Assembly (NCBI GenBank): GCA_002709225.1
Contig: PAQH01000094.1
Span: 1-44,794 of the forward strand
DNA from: Planctomycetaceae bacterium
Lineage (GTDB): Bacteria; Planctomycetota; Planctomycetia; Pirellulales; Pirellulaceae
Length of the DNA stretch: 44,794 nt
Direction of reading: 5' to 3'
A model generated the notes under the pieces. It was given only the letters and a program-made list of their open reading frames with translations, was not told the DNA's origin and searched no databases. This document shows positions 1-9,900 of this stretch, in pieces (position 1 is the stretch's first letter; every line of letters starts with the position of its first letter). The translations under genes and the position numbers were made by a program.

Positions 1-87
1 GATTTACCCGTTGCGATTTACCCGTTGCGATTTACCCGTTGCGATTTACCCGTTGCGATTTACCCGTTGCGATTTACCCGTTGCGAT
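1..87. repeat. 14-bp direct tandem repeat, about six copies, open at the left edge
   Basis: The unit GATTTACCCGTTGC repeats head to tail without visible mismatch from base 1 to 84, and the first three bases of a seventh copy follow. The window starts inside the array, so the true copy number is unknown. There are no spacers, so it is not a CRISPR. The unit length is not a multiple of three, so the array reads through all frames; the short open frame across it is not a credible gene. It lies beyond the 3' end of the reverse-strand DUF922 gene. It looks like a simple-sequence minisatellite prone to slippage. Confidence 0.95.
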
Positions 88-132
88 AAGGTGCGTAACA
101 TCCGGCAGAGCGAGAGTGATCAGCGACGTAGG

Positions 133-819
133 TTATTCGGGTGATGTCTGTGGTGGCGGTTCCCGAGACCGTATTTGTTCGCCAAGACGCTGCAGTTCTC
201 GTTTTTGCTTGCTTCGCTCATGGTCTTGAGCGGCGCGATTCCTGCCATGTGTGGTGACTTTGTCATAAAGTTCATGTTGTTTTCGGCTGGCCGTGACAAA
301 CGGCTCCAGGAAGCGGGTAAGGTTCTCTTCAAATCGCCGCACTGCCCGCGCACGACTATTGCCACTGGACCGAAATAGCCTGCGCGATGATGCGTCATTA
401 AGCTGCAAAATAGCTTTGCGGATTTGTACTTCGGTGATGTCGAAGTGTCCCTGTTCATGGTCCAAGAGTCGCCGATCTCGCGGGGCGCGGTTCCAGGAAT
501 GTTGGGGCAACATCACACTGTAGAGGTCGATAGTTGTCGCGGTCAGGTAGTGTTTTCTGTTACGGCGTGTAAAAGTTAATTTCCAGCTATAGCGAAAATC
601 GGTTTTGGTAAAAGCCAGCAGTGAATTTACTTTGTCCTTCACGTTCCGCGGGACTTTCCCTCGAAAATCACGGACTGTCAGGGGACCTTCCTGGTACCGT
701 CGTGGCGGCACGCTGATTTCCTTTTCCGGGCGGTTTGCCGGTCGCGTAACCTGCGCCGGACCGGGAACCGTGGCACCCCAGGACAAGATTAGGGTGAGCA
801 GGCATCGCGGGTAATTCAT
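133..819 (-). CDS. DUF922-type predicted secreted Zn-dependent protease
   Basis: The 228-aa protein begins with a short hydrophobic leader (residues about 5-23, ending near Ala-Gln), so export is likely. The central part carries LLDHEQGHFDI (residues 118-128). This gives an HExxH zinc site (His121, Glu122, His125) in the exact sequence context of the DUF922 family, whose members are predicted secreted metalloproteases. The preceding stretch PLTVRDFRGKVP (46-57) resembles the family's conserved N-terminal strand. The C-terminal third is rich in Arg, Lys and Glu and probably helical. The ATG at 819 is used because it directly precedes the leader; no clear Shine-Dalgarno sequence is visible. The gene is divergent from the thiolase gene, and its substrate is unknown. 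Confidence 0.8.
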   Translation of the reverse strand: MNYPRCLLTLILSWGATVPGPAQVTRPANRPEKEISVPPRRYQEGPLTVRDFRGKVPRNVKDKVNSLLAFTKTDFRYSWKLTFTRRNRKHYLTATTIDLYSVMLPQHSWNRAPRDRRLLDHEQGHFDITEVQIRKAILQLNDASSRRLFRSSGNSRARAVRRFEENLTRFLEPFVTASRKQHELYDKVTTHGRNRAAQDHERSKQKRELQRLGEQIRSREPPPQTSPE

Positions 820-912
820 GGATCTGCGGCCGGTGAAATGGGTTACTGATTCAGGCGATGTTTCTGAAGGGGGAGGACAACCTGATCTCAGCGTTGAAAT
901 TGAGCAAACCCG

Positions 913-941
913 TTTACGGGACTGACTGTGCCGGCTATGGT
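913..941 (+). promoter_or_regulatory. weak sigma-70-like promoter candidate upstream of the thiolase gene
   Basis: TTTACG (913-918) and TATGGT (936-941) are separated by 17 bases, each matching four of six consensus positions. The near-palindrome CCCGT-TT-ACGGG (909-920) overlaps the -35 box and could be an operator. It is about 30 bases upstream of the chosen ATG at 971. This is the only plausible promoter I could pick out in the 151-bp divergent gap, and the match is weak. Confidence 0.25.
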
Positions 942-970
942 GAAGGTTGCACTGTCATAGGCGAGCAGAG

Positions 971-2107
971 ATGAAATATCAAGTCGTTTGTCTGGAGTCA
1001 CTGGGCTACAGTCTGCCAGCAGAAGTCATTGATTCTGCTGAAATAGAACGCCGTCTGGCGCCATTGTATGCGCGACTGCGCCTGCCCGAAGGCAGGCTGG
1101 AGTTGATTACGGGGGTTCGTCAGCGGCGGCTCTGGCCAGTGGATGCGCTACCCAGCCAGGAAAGCATTCGCAGCGCTGAGCGAGCGATCCAGGCTGCCGG
1201 TATAGAACGTCATGAAATCGGCGCATTGGTTCATGGCAGTGTTTGCCGGGACTACCTGGAGCCGGCCACTGCGTGTCGGATTCATCATGAATTGGGTTTG
1301 GGGGTGGATTGCCTCGTACAGGATGTGTCGAATGCCTGTCTGGGACTACTCAATGGCATCGTGCAAGTTGCGAATATGATTGAGTTGGGGCAAATTCGTG
1401 CCGGTTTGGTCGTCGGTACTGAGGACTGTCGAGCGCTCCTGGAAAATACGATTGAGACACTCAACCGAGAAACCGACCTGACCCGCGAGCAAATGAAGCA
1501 GGCGGTGGCGTCCCTTACGATTGGCTCGGGAAGTTGTGCGATTGTCTTGGTGGATCGCCATCTTAGCCGTACGGACAATCGCCTGCTGGCCGCCGTGCCA
1601 CGAGCGGAAACAAAATATCATCACCTCTGTCACAGCCAGCGTCATCAGACACTCGGTGGTGGAGGCAGACCCTGGATGGAAACGGATTCGGAACAGCTGA
1701 TGGCTGAGGGGATTGCCACGGGGCAGGTGACGTTTACCGATTTTCTCGGAACTTTGGGATGGGAAGTCGCGGACGTCGACAAAGTGTTTTGCCATCAAGT
1801 GGGGACGGTGCATCGCAAGCAAATGTTGCAATCACTTGGCGTTACGCCAGATCGCGATTTTTCCACGCTGGAGTGGCTCGGAAACACAGGATCGGTGGCT
1901 CTGCCGTTAACAATGGCAATCGGGCTGGAGAATGGGCATGTTGACCGTGGGGACCGGGTGGGCATGCTGGGGATTGGTTCGGGTATTAACAGTTTGATGT
2001 TGGCCGTAGAATGGCAACGTGCCTTGGTTGGGACCGACTCGGGACGGGTTGTGGACTCAGAGACGCTCTCCGCGGCCCCCACAAGCGGTGACCTGGCGCG
2101 GCCCTGA
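971..2107 (+). CDS. 3-oxoacyl-ACP synthase III / OleA-like thiolase-fold enzyme
   Basis: The 378-aa protein has the decarboxylating or non-decarboxylating Claisen condensation fold of the FabH/OleA group. The active-site triad is complete: Cys123 in SNACLG, His275 in CHQVGTVH and Asn305 in WLGNTGSVALP. The His-Asn spacing of 30 residues is the same as in FabH and OleA. The C-terminal GIGSGINSLMLAVEW stretch is the usual last strand. The expected chemistry is joining an acyl-thioester to a malonyl- or second acyl-thioester. FabH and OleA cannot be separated by eye; no fatty-acid synthesis genes or oleBCD genes are adjacent. An upstream in-frame TTG (947) would add eight residues, but ATG 971 is preferred. 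Cytoplasmic. A nested inverted repeat follows the stop codon. Confidence 0.82.
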   Translation: MKYQVVCLESLGYSLPAEVIDSAEIERRLAPLYARLRLPEGRLELITGVRQRRLWPVDALPSQESIRSAERAIQAAGIERHEIGALVHGSVCRDYLEPATACRIHHELGLGVDCLVQDVSNACLGLLNGIVQVANMIELGQIRAGLVVGTEDCRALLENTIETLNRETDLTREQMKQAVASLTIGSGSCAIVLVDRHLSRTDNRLLAAVPRAETKYHHLCHSQRHQTLGGGGRPWMETDSEQLMAEGIATGQVTFTDFLGTLGWEVADVDKVFCHQVGTVHRKQMLQSLGVTPDRDFSTLEWLGNTGSVALPLTMAIGLENGHVDRGDRVGMLGIGSGINSLMLAVEWQRALVGTDSGRVVDSETLSAAPTSGDLARP

Positions 2108-2144
2108 CGAACGCTGCGGCTGCAACTTCTGCGCACTATAGCGA

Positions 2145-2198
2145 GGGTGGTTGACAGTTTCACGGCTTTCTGAGGGAGCGCGCCGTGGGGAACCACCC
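2145..2198 (+). terminator. nested inverted repeat (hairpin) after the thiolase gene
   Basis: Outer arms GGGTGGTT (2145-2152) and AACCACCC (2191-2198) are perfect complements. Inside them lie CACGGC (2161-2166) and GCCGTG (2182-2187), also perfect. Together they allow a 14-bp, two-part stem beginning 38 bases after the thiolase stop. No run of T follows, so intrinsic termination is not proven. It could equally be a structured leader of the following DUF1501 gene, whose ATG is 98 bases downstream. Confidence 0.5.
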
Positions 2199-2296
2199 GG
2201 CGCTGGAGAGAAGTCGCCCCGGTCGGCGTTTACTTGATCAGTCCTGTGATTCCGGTAGATCCGTCTCGCCGTACAAACATTAAAAGGGGTAGCGGT

Positions 2297-3754
2297 ATGT
2301 TTACGGTGCTGGGAAGCCGACAGCCGGCGGGCTCTGGATGGACCCGCCGAGCCGCATTGCAGGCGGCGGGTGCCGGAATGCTGGGTGTTGATTTGCCGAA
2401 AGTCTGGGCGGCCGAGCTGGAGCCTCAAGAAGTGCCAGCGCGAGCCAAATCAGTCCTCTTCGTCTTTCTTTATGGTGGGCCCAGTCAGCTTGAGACGTTC
2501 GACATGAAGCCGGATGCGCCAACAACGATTCGGGGGCCATTCAGGCCAATCGCGTCGCGCACGCCCGGGTTGAGGATCTGTGAACACCTGCCGAGACTGG
2601 CAGCATGTTCTGACCGGTATGCTGTGGTTCGCACGGTGCACCATTCCCAGAACGACCACAACGGGACGCATTTTGTCCAGACTGGCCACCCCTTGCCTCC
2701 GGCGGAGCGTGGTTCGGCCAATGTCGCTGCGACCGATAAGGATTGGCCGGCTTACGGTTCGGTGATTTCGTACCTGAAGCGGCGCGCAGCCGGTGGTGCG
2801 GGTTTGCGGTTTCCTCCCTATGTATACCTGCCTCGTCTGCTTGGTCATTTCGCGGGTTACGATATCAACGGACAGTATGCGGGTTGGCTGGGCCGGGGCT
2901 ACGACCCCATGGCTACCCACATCGAGAAACGAGCATGGGATGACAATCCATATTTTCGCAATTGTGATGACCGCGAGCTCGATTTTCGATTGGCCGGTTT
3001 GAGGCTATCTCCACAGATTACCCTCGACCGCCTGCATCATCGCCAGTCCTTGATGGAGCAATTAGACCGAACTCGGCGAGCCCTGGATGCGCCGGGCTGG
3101 GCAGCAAGTCTCGATGCGCTTCGAAGCCAGGCAGTAAACCTGATTACATCACAGGGGATAGCTGAAGCGTTTGACATTCGACGGGAACCTGATCAATTAC
3201 GGGACCGTTACGGGCGCGACTTGTTTGGGCAGTCGTTATTAATGGGACGTCGTATGGTGGAAGCGGGAGCTCGTTTTGTGACGGTTGCTTGGGATATGGC
3301 GATTCGTGGCGATGATACCAGCAGTTGGGACAGTCACCGCAGCCTGACGCGGGTTATGAAGAATCATTTGCTTCCCGGTTTGGATCGTAGCCTTCCAGTG
3401 CTCCTCAAAGACCTCGAAGATCGGGGCATGTTGGACGACACATTGGTGTTTGTCGCCGGAGAAATGGGACGGACACCACGCTTCCAGAATCGTGGCGCTG
3501 AGGACGGGCGTGATCACTGGAGCTACTGTTACCCGTGTCTTTTCGCGGGGGCCGGCGTACGTGGCGGAATCTTTCACGGGACTTCGGATGCGAATGCCGC
3601 CTATCCCGACGTCGATCCAGTGTCGATGGGAGATTTGGCGGCCACGATTTACCAGTCACTGGGTGTCGCTCCCAGTACGCGTATCCCGAATGCACAGGGG
3701 CAACCGGTGGCGTTGGTCGAGAGTGGTCGCCCACTCGACGTCTTATTCACCTGA
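2297..3754 (+). CDS. DUF1501 domain protein with Tat-type leader
   Basis: The 485-aa product has the full DUF1501 layout. There is a twin-arginine leader (WTRRAALQAAG, ending near WAAE), then FLYGGPSQLETFDMKP, and near the C-terminus GEMGRTPRFQN and GRDHWSYCYPCLFAGAG. DUF1501 proteins share the alkaline-phosphatase/sulfatase-like fold and are abundant in Planctomycetota; their biochemical role is not established. Export by the Tat route is inferred from the RR leader. The start is ATG 2297 because AAAGGGG lies just upstream; an in-frame TTG at 2234 would add 21 residues before the leader. The next forward gene encodes another DUF1501 protein, but no DUF1549/DUF1553 partner is near. Confidence 0.9.
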   Translation: MFTVLGSRQPAGSGWTRRAALQAAGAGMLGVDLPKVWAAELEPQEVPARAKSVLFVFLYGGPSQLETFDMKPDAPTTIRGPFRPIASRTPGLRICEHLPRLAACSDRYAVVRTVHHSQNDHNGTHFVQTGHPLPPAERGSANVAATDKDWPAYGSVISYLKRRAAGGAGLRFPPYVYLPRLLGHFAGYDINGQYAGWLGRGYDPMATHIEKRAWDDNPYFRNCDDRELDFRLAGLRLSPQITLDRLHHRQSLMEQLDRTRRALDAPGWAASLDALRSQAVNLITSQGIAEAFDIRREPDQLRDRYGRDLFGQSLLMGRRMVEAGARFVTVAWDMAIRGDDTSSWDSHRSLTRVMKNHLLPGLDRSLPVLLKDLEDRGMLDDTLVFVAGEMGRTPRFQNRGAEDGRDHWSYCYPCLFAGAGVRGGIFHGTSDANAAYPDVDPVSMGDLAATIYQSLGVAPSTRIPNAQGQPVALVESGRPLDVLFT

Positions 3755-3808
3755 ATGTGCCCCACTATCCGCCAGAAATCGCAGCAAACAGGCATTTTGT
3801 CCCCACCG

Positions 3809-3836
3809 CCAGGGCTGTCGTCACGGTTCGCCCTGG
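3809..3836 (+). terminator. terminator-like hairpin between the two DUF1501 genes
   Basis: CCAGGGC (3809-3815) and GCCCTGG (3830-3836) are perfect 7-bp arms around a 14-base loop, 55 bases after the stop of the first DUF1501 gene. There is no T-tract. A TAGAAT hexamer at 3875-3880 further downstream could be a -10 box for the second gene, but I found no convincing -35. The hairpin and the 189-bp gap suggest the two DUF1501 genes may be separate transcripts. Confidence 0.4.
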
Positions 3837-3943
3837 ATAAGACAGTTCAGCTGTACCGATACTTCCTGAGAGGCTAGAATGAGCTGAACAGATGTCGACC
3901 CGTGGAGCGGGTATTACCGATTCCCGCTGACAGAGAGGAAGCT

Positions 3944-5290
3944 ATGCTCAAGATTATGAGTCGTCGTCGGCCCCAGCAGACCTTTTGCGACGGAGTGAGT
4001 CGTCGCAATTTCATCAAGGTAGGTGGGCTTTCCTTGGGAGGCTTGTCCCTTGACCAGTTGTTACGTCTGGAAGCGCAGGCCGGTGTCCGACGATCACATA
4101 AGTCGGTCATCATGATTTACTGCTGTGGAGGCCCTCCGCACCAGGATATGTATGACATCAAAACCGAGGCGCCCCGCGAGATTCGTGGTGAGTTTTCTCC
4201 CATCGAGACGAATGTTCCGGGAATTCAAATCAGTGAAAAGCTCCCCTTGATGGCAGGGACGATGGACAAGCTTGTCGCCATACGTTCCCTCGTCGGTGCG
4301 CGGGATTCTCACTACTCCTACCAATGTATGACGGGGCACCACAATAGTGGTGCGCCTGCCGGAGGGTGGCCTCACTTCGGATCGGCTGCGAGTCATTTTC
4401 AAGGTCCCGTGAAAGCGGGAGTGCCACCTTTTGTCAGCCTTTGTTACACTACGCAACATCGGCCCTATAACGAGCCCACCGCGGGATTCCTGGGGTTGGG
4501 GCACTCTTCGTTCCGTCCGACCGGACCCAGTCGTGAAGATATGGTGTTGCAAGGCGTCACTTCGGATCGACTGGCCGATCGCAAGCACCTGTTGACCTCG
4601 TTTGATACCTTCCGCCGCGCCTGGGATCGCAGTGGAAAAATGGAGGGTATGGACGTCTTCTCAGAACGTGCGATGGGAATCCTAACTTCCTCGGAGCTGT
4701 TCGATGCCCTCGACATTTCGAAGGAAGACGAGCGCACTCGCAAACGTTATGGCCACGATAACGAAAAACAGCCGAAGGGCGACGGGGCACCACGCGCACC
4801 ACAGAACTTTCTCGTTGCTCGGCGTTTGGTCGAGGCGGGAGTCCGGGTCGTGACAATCAACTACAGTTTTTGGGATTGGCATGGTGGCAATTTCAGTAAC
4901 GCCAAACAGGAATTCCCTGTGTTTGAGAAGGCGGTTACGGCGCTTGTCGAGGATTTGCATGAACGCGGGCTGGACAAGGATGTGACCGTGGTGGCTTGGG
5001 GTGAGTTTGGACGCACGCCCAAGATCAACAAGAACGCCGGCAGGGATCATTGGCCCCGAGTCAGTTCGGCGTTACTGGCTGGCGGGGGAATGCGCACTGG
5101 ACAGGTGCTGGGGAGTACCGACCGTCTGGGTGGCGAAGCAGCGGATCGCCCCGTTTCGTTCCAGGAAGTGTTCGCGACTCTCTACCACAATCTCGGCGTT
5201 AACTTGGACTCGCAACGCCTGTTTGACTTCCGTGGGCGCCCGCAATATTTGGTGGAACCGGGGGTGCGCCCGATCAAGGAACTGGTCTAA
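3944..5290 (+). CDS. DUF1501 domain protein with Tat leader (second copy)
   Basis: This 448-aa protein begins with a textbook Tat motif, SRRNFIKVGG, at about residues 18-27, followed by a hydrophobic stretch, so folded export is expected. DUF1501 landmarks are IYCCGGPPHQDMYDIK, WGEFGRTPKIN, GRDHWPRVSSALLAGGG and the VLGSTDRLGGEAADRP segment. ATG 3944 is chosen because GAGAGGA sits a few bases upstream; the in-frame GTG at 3902 has no such site. It is only distantly similar to the first DUF1501 protein and closer in length to the third (41.8-43.2 kb), so this is not a recent tandem duplication. Its stop lies 25 bases from the convergent gltD stop. The function of the family is not known. Confidence 0.92.
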   Translation: MLKIMSRRRPQQTFCDGVSRRNFIKVGGLSLGGLSLDQLLRLEAQAGVRRSHKSVIMIYCCGGPPHQDMYDIKTEAPREIRGEFSPIETNVPGIQISEKLPLMAGTMDKLVAIRSLVGARDSHYSYQCMTGHHNSGAPAGGWPHFGSAASHFQGPVKAGVPPFVSLCYTTQHRPYNEPTAGFLGLGHSSFRPTGPSREDMVLQGVTSDRLADRKHLLTSFDTFRRAWDRSGKMEGMDVFSERAMGILTSSELFDALDISKEDERTRKRYGHDNEKQPKGDGAPRAPQNFLVARRLVEAGVRVVTINYSFWDWHGGNFSNAKQEFPVFEKAVTALVEDLHERGLDKDVTVVAWGEFGRTPKINKNAGRDHWPRVSSALLAGGGMRTGQVLGSTDRLGGEAADRPVSFQEVFATLYHNLGVNLDSQRLFDFRGRPQYLVEPGVRPIKELV

Positions 5291-5298
5291 TCGCGTCG

Positions 5299-5315
5299 GT
5301 CTGGCTCCCGCCCCG

Positions 5316-5321
<6 letters not shown>
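5299..5321. terminator. possible shared terminator hairpin at the convergent DUF1501/gltD junction
   Basis: GTCTGGC (5299-5305) and GTCAGAC (5315-5321) pair over seven positions with one G-T wobble around a 9-base loop. The element lies exactly between the two converging genes and overlaps the gltD stop codon. No U-tract is present on either strand, so it is only a weak candidate. Confidence 0.3.
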
Positions 5322-6899
<1,578 letters not shown>

Positions 6900-6996
6900 T
6901 ATTGGTATTCTCGAATTGCTGATATCGTCCGTTTGTCTGCAGTAAGATCCATTTGGCAGCGGGCCGCAAGCCAATTACTCAATGCTTTAATCGTCC

Positions 6997-9900
6997 TTAA
7001 CTGATGACTCCGGCTTGAGTATTTCTGAGCTTGCGCTCTTGCAGCACGCGTTTGTAGTCGGTTGGCATGACTTTGACGAAGTGGCTCGCTGCCGCAGGCC
7101 AGTCAGCGACCAAATCTCGAGCCACGGGAGATCCCGTGTGCGAGGTGTGTTGTTGTAGCAAATCTCCGAGTTCTTTCAGGTCGTCCTGGTCGACAACATC
7201 TTCCAATGCGACCATGCCGAGATTGCAGTTGAGACGAAATGCATCGCGGTCGGGTGCCCACACATAGGCAACTCCCCCGGACATGCCGGCAGCGAAGTTC
7301 CGTCCCACCGGTCCCAATATCACGACCAAGCCCCCGGTCATGTATTCACAACCATGATCACCTACGCCTTCAATGACCGTGCGCGCGCCACTGTTGCGAA
7401 CGCAAAATCTCTCTGCCGCACGACCACGCAAAAAGGCCTCTCCTCCAGTGGCCCCGTACAAAGCCACATTGCCGATCAGAATATTCTCTTCTGCTTTGAA
7501 GGAACTCTCCTTGGGTGGATAGACAAGCAGCCGCCCGCCGGAAAGGCCTTTACCTACGTAATCGTTGCCGTCTCCTTCCAGTTCGAGCGTGATACCGGCA
7601 GCCAGCCAGGCGCCAAAACTCTGCCCCGCCGAACCCTGGAACTTGATGTGAATTGTTCCGTCAGGCAATCCTTGTTCGCCCCACTGCCGCACGACATGGT
7701 GGCTGAGTATGGTCCCGACTGTGCGGTCTGTATTGAGAATGGGTAATTCCAGATGTACCGTTTGTCGCTCTTCGATAGCAGGCCGGCAGGAGTCCAGGAT
7801 CTGTGTCTGGTCGAGAGAGTGTTCCAAGCCGTGATCCTGAGGTATCTGGCAGAAAACACCGGTGTCTGGATGCGGTTTCTCTGCTGGTTGAAGGATCGGA
7901 GTCAAATCGATTCCGTCCGCTTTCCAGTGCCGTATCGCATCCGACATGTCGAGCACGTCGCTGCGCCCAATGAGGTCCTGAAATGAACGAAAGCCGAGCT
8001 GTGCCATCCACTGTCGGGCCTCTTCGGCAACCATAAAGAAGTAGTTCACGACGTTGTCGGGTGAGCCGGCGAAGCGTTTTCTTAGTTCTGGATCTTGTGT
8101 GGCGATTCCCACGGGGCAGGTGTTGAGGTGGCACTTTCGCATCATAATGCAGCCTAGCGTGATCAAGGGCGCGGTGGAAAATCCAATTTCCTCGGCACCC
8201 AGCAAACCGCCGATCACGACGTCGCGTCCTGTTTTCATACCTCCGTCGGTTTGTAGGACAACGCGACTGCGAAGGTCGTTGAGCACTAGTGTCTGATGCG
8301 TCTCTGCGATTCCCAGTTCCCAAGGCAGGCCCGCGTGCTTGATACTGGTGAGGGGGGATGCGCCAGTTCCGCCAGCGTCACCGGAGATCAAGATGTGGTC
8401 CGCGTGCCCTTTCGTGACTCCGGCGGCGATTGTACCGACACCAATTTCAGACACGAGCTTGACGCTGATGCGTGCTGATGGGTTGGCATTCTTGAGATCG
8501 TGGATGAGCTGCGCCAGGTCCTCGATCGAGTAGATGTCGTGGTGCGGAGGTGGGCTGATCAAACCAACCCCGGGCGTTGAATAGCGGATGCGGGCAATGT
8601 TCTCATCCACTTTCTTCCCGGGTAATTCGCCACCTTCTCCCGGTTTGGCTCCTTGGGAGATTTTGATTTGCAGTTCATCGGCATTGGTAAGGTACCAGGC
8701 TGTCACGCCGAAACGGCCGGAGGCAACCTGTTTGATCGCCGACCGTTTGGAGTCACCATTGTTCAACGGTTCAAAACGTATGGGGTCTTCGCCTCCTTCG
8801 CCGGTATTTGATTTGCCTCCGAGACGATTCATTGCCAATGCAAGCGTCTCGTGCGCTTCGGCCGAAATTGACCCGAAGCTCATTGCCCCAGTACAAAACC
8901 GCTTTACGATTTCGCTAGTCGGTTCGACTTCTTCAAGCGGTATGGGGCCGCCGTTGGCGCCGTCTTTGAATTTCATGAGGCCGCGTAACGCACACCGCGT
9001 GCGGGCATCCTGGTTCGCATGGTCCGCGAAACGACGGTAAGCGGCGTGGGCTGTCTCTGGCGCCGAGTCTATGTGTTGCCCAGTGGAATCGCTTCGCTCG
9101 TTGAGCGAATGCGACCAGTCACGTGTTGATACTTGCAGATCAGCGATGGCTGAGGGATCCCACATATGGCGTTCGCCAGTGGCACGCCAGTGAAATTCAC
9201 CAGGGTTGGGGAGTGTTTTGGGGCCACTTCCGGTGTTTGGCGGAAAGCCGATCGCATGTCGCCGAAGTAGCTCATTGGTGAGTACTTCCCAGGTGACACC
9301 CTGAACCCGACTGGGGGTATGCGTGAAGCAGCGGTCGATGATCTCGTCCTTGAGTCCGACTGCTTCAAATATTTGGGCACCCTTATAGGATTGGAGTGTA
9401 GAGATGCCCATTTTTGCCATGACTTTGAGCATGCCCTTGGCAACGCCCTGGCGATACGCGGCTACAATCTTGTCTTGGTTGGTAAATGTCTCGGAGTCCA
9501 GCAGGCCGTCGAGGTGTGCCTGATGGAGCGCTTCGAATGCGAGATACGGATTGATTGCATCGGCACCGTAACCGATCAGCAGGCAGTGGTGGTGTACCTC
9601 CCGCGCTTCGCCGGTTTCTACAACAAGTCCGATGCGACTCCGTTTGGCCTGACGGACAAGGTGATGGTGTACAGCACCGCTTGCCAAGAGCGCCGGCAGG
9701 GGGACCCGGTCGGCCGCGATGGCCCGGTCGGAAAGGACGATTAGGCTGTAACCGTCATCGATCGCGGTCTCCGCCTCCTGGCAAATTCTGTCGAGCGCGG
9801 CCTGGAGTCCATCAGACCCGGATGAATTAACAAAAGTCGTGTCTATGGTCCGCGTGCGCCACCCCCGGTCGTCCATGTGCTGCAGTCCGGACAATTCGCG

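Noticed and set aside
1..87. Possible CRISPR array
   Set aside because: The 14-bp units abut without spacers, and there are no cas genes in the window.
7661..8323. Long open frame (220 codons) inside the gltB region, same strand
   Set aside because: It is an Arg/Pro-rich shifted frame lying wholly inside gltB, which has unmistakable motifs in its own frame.
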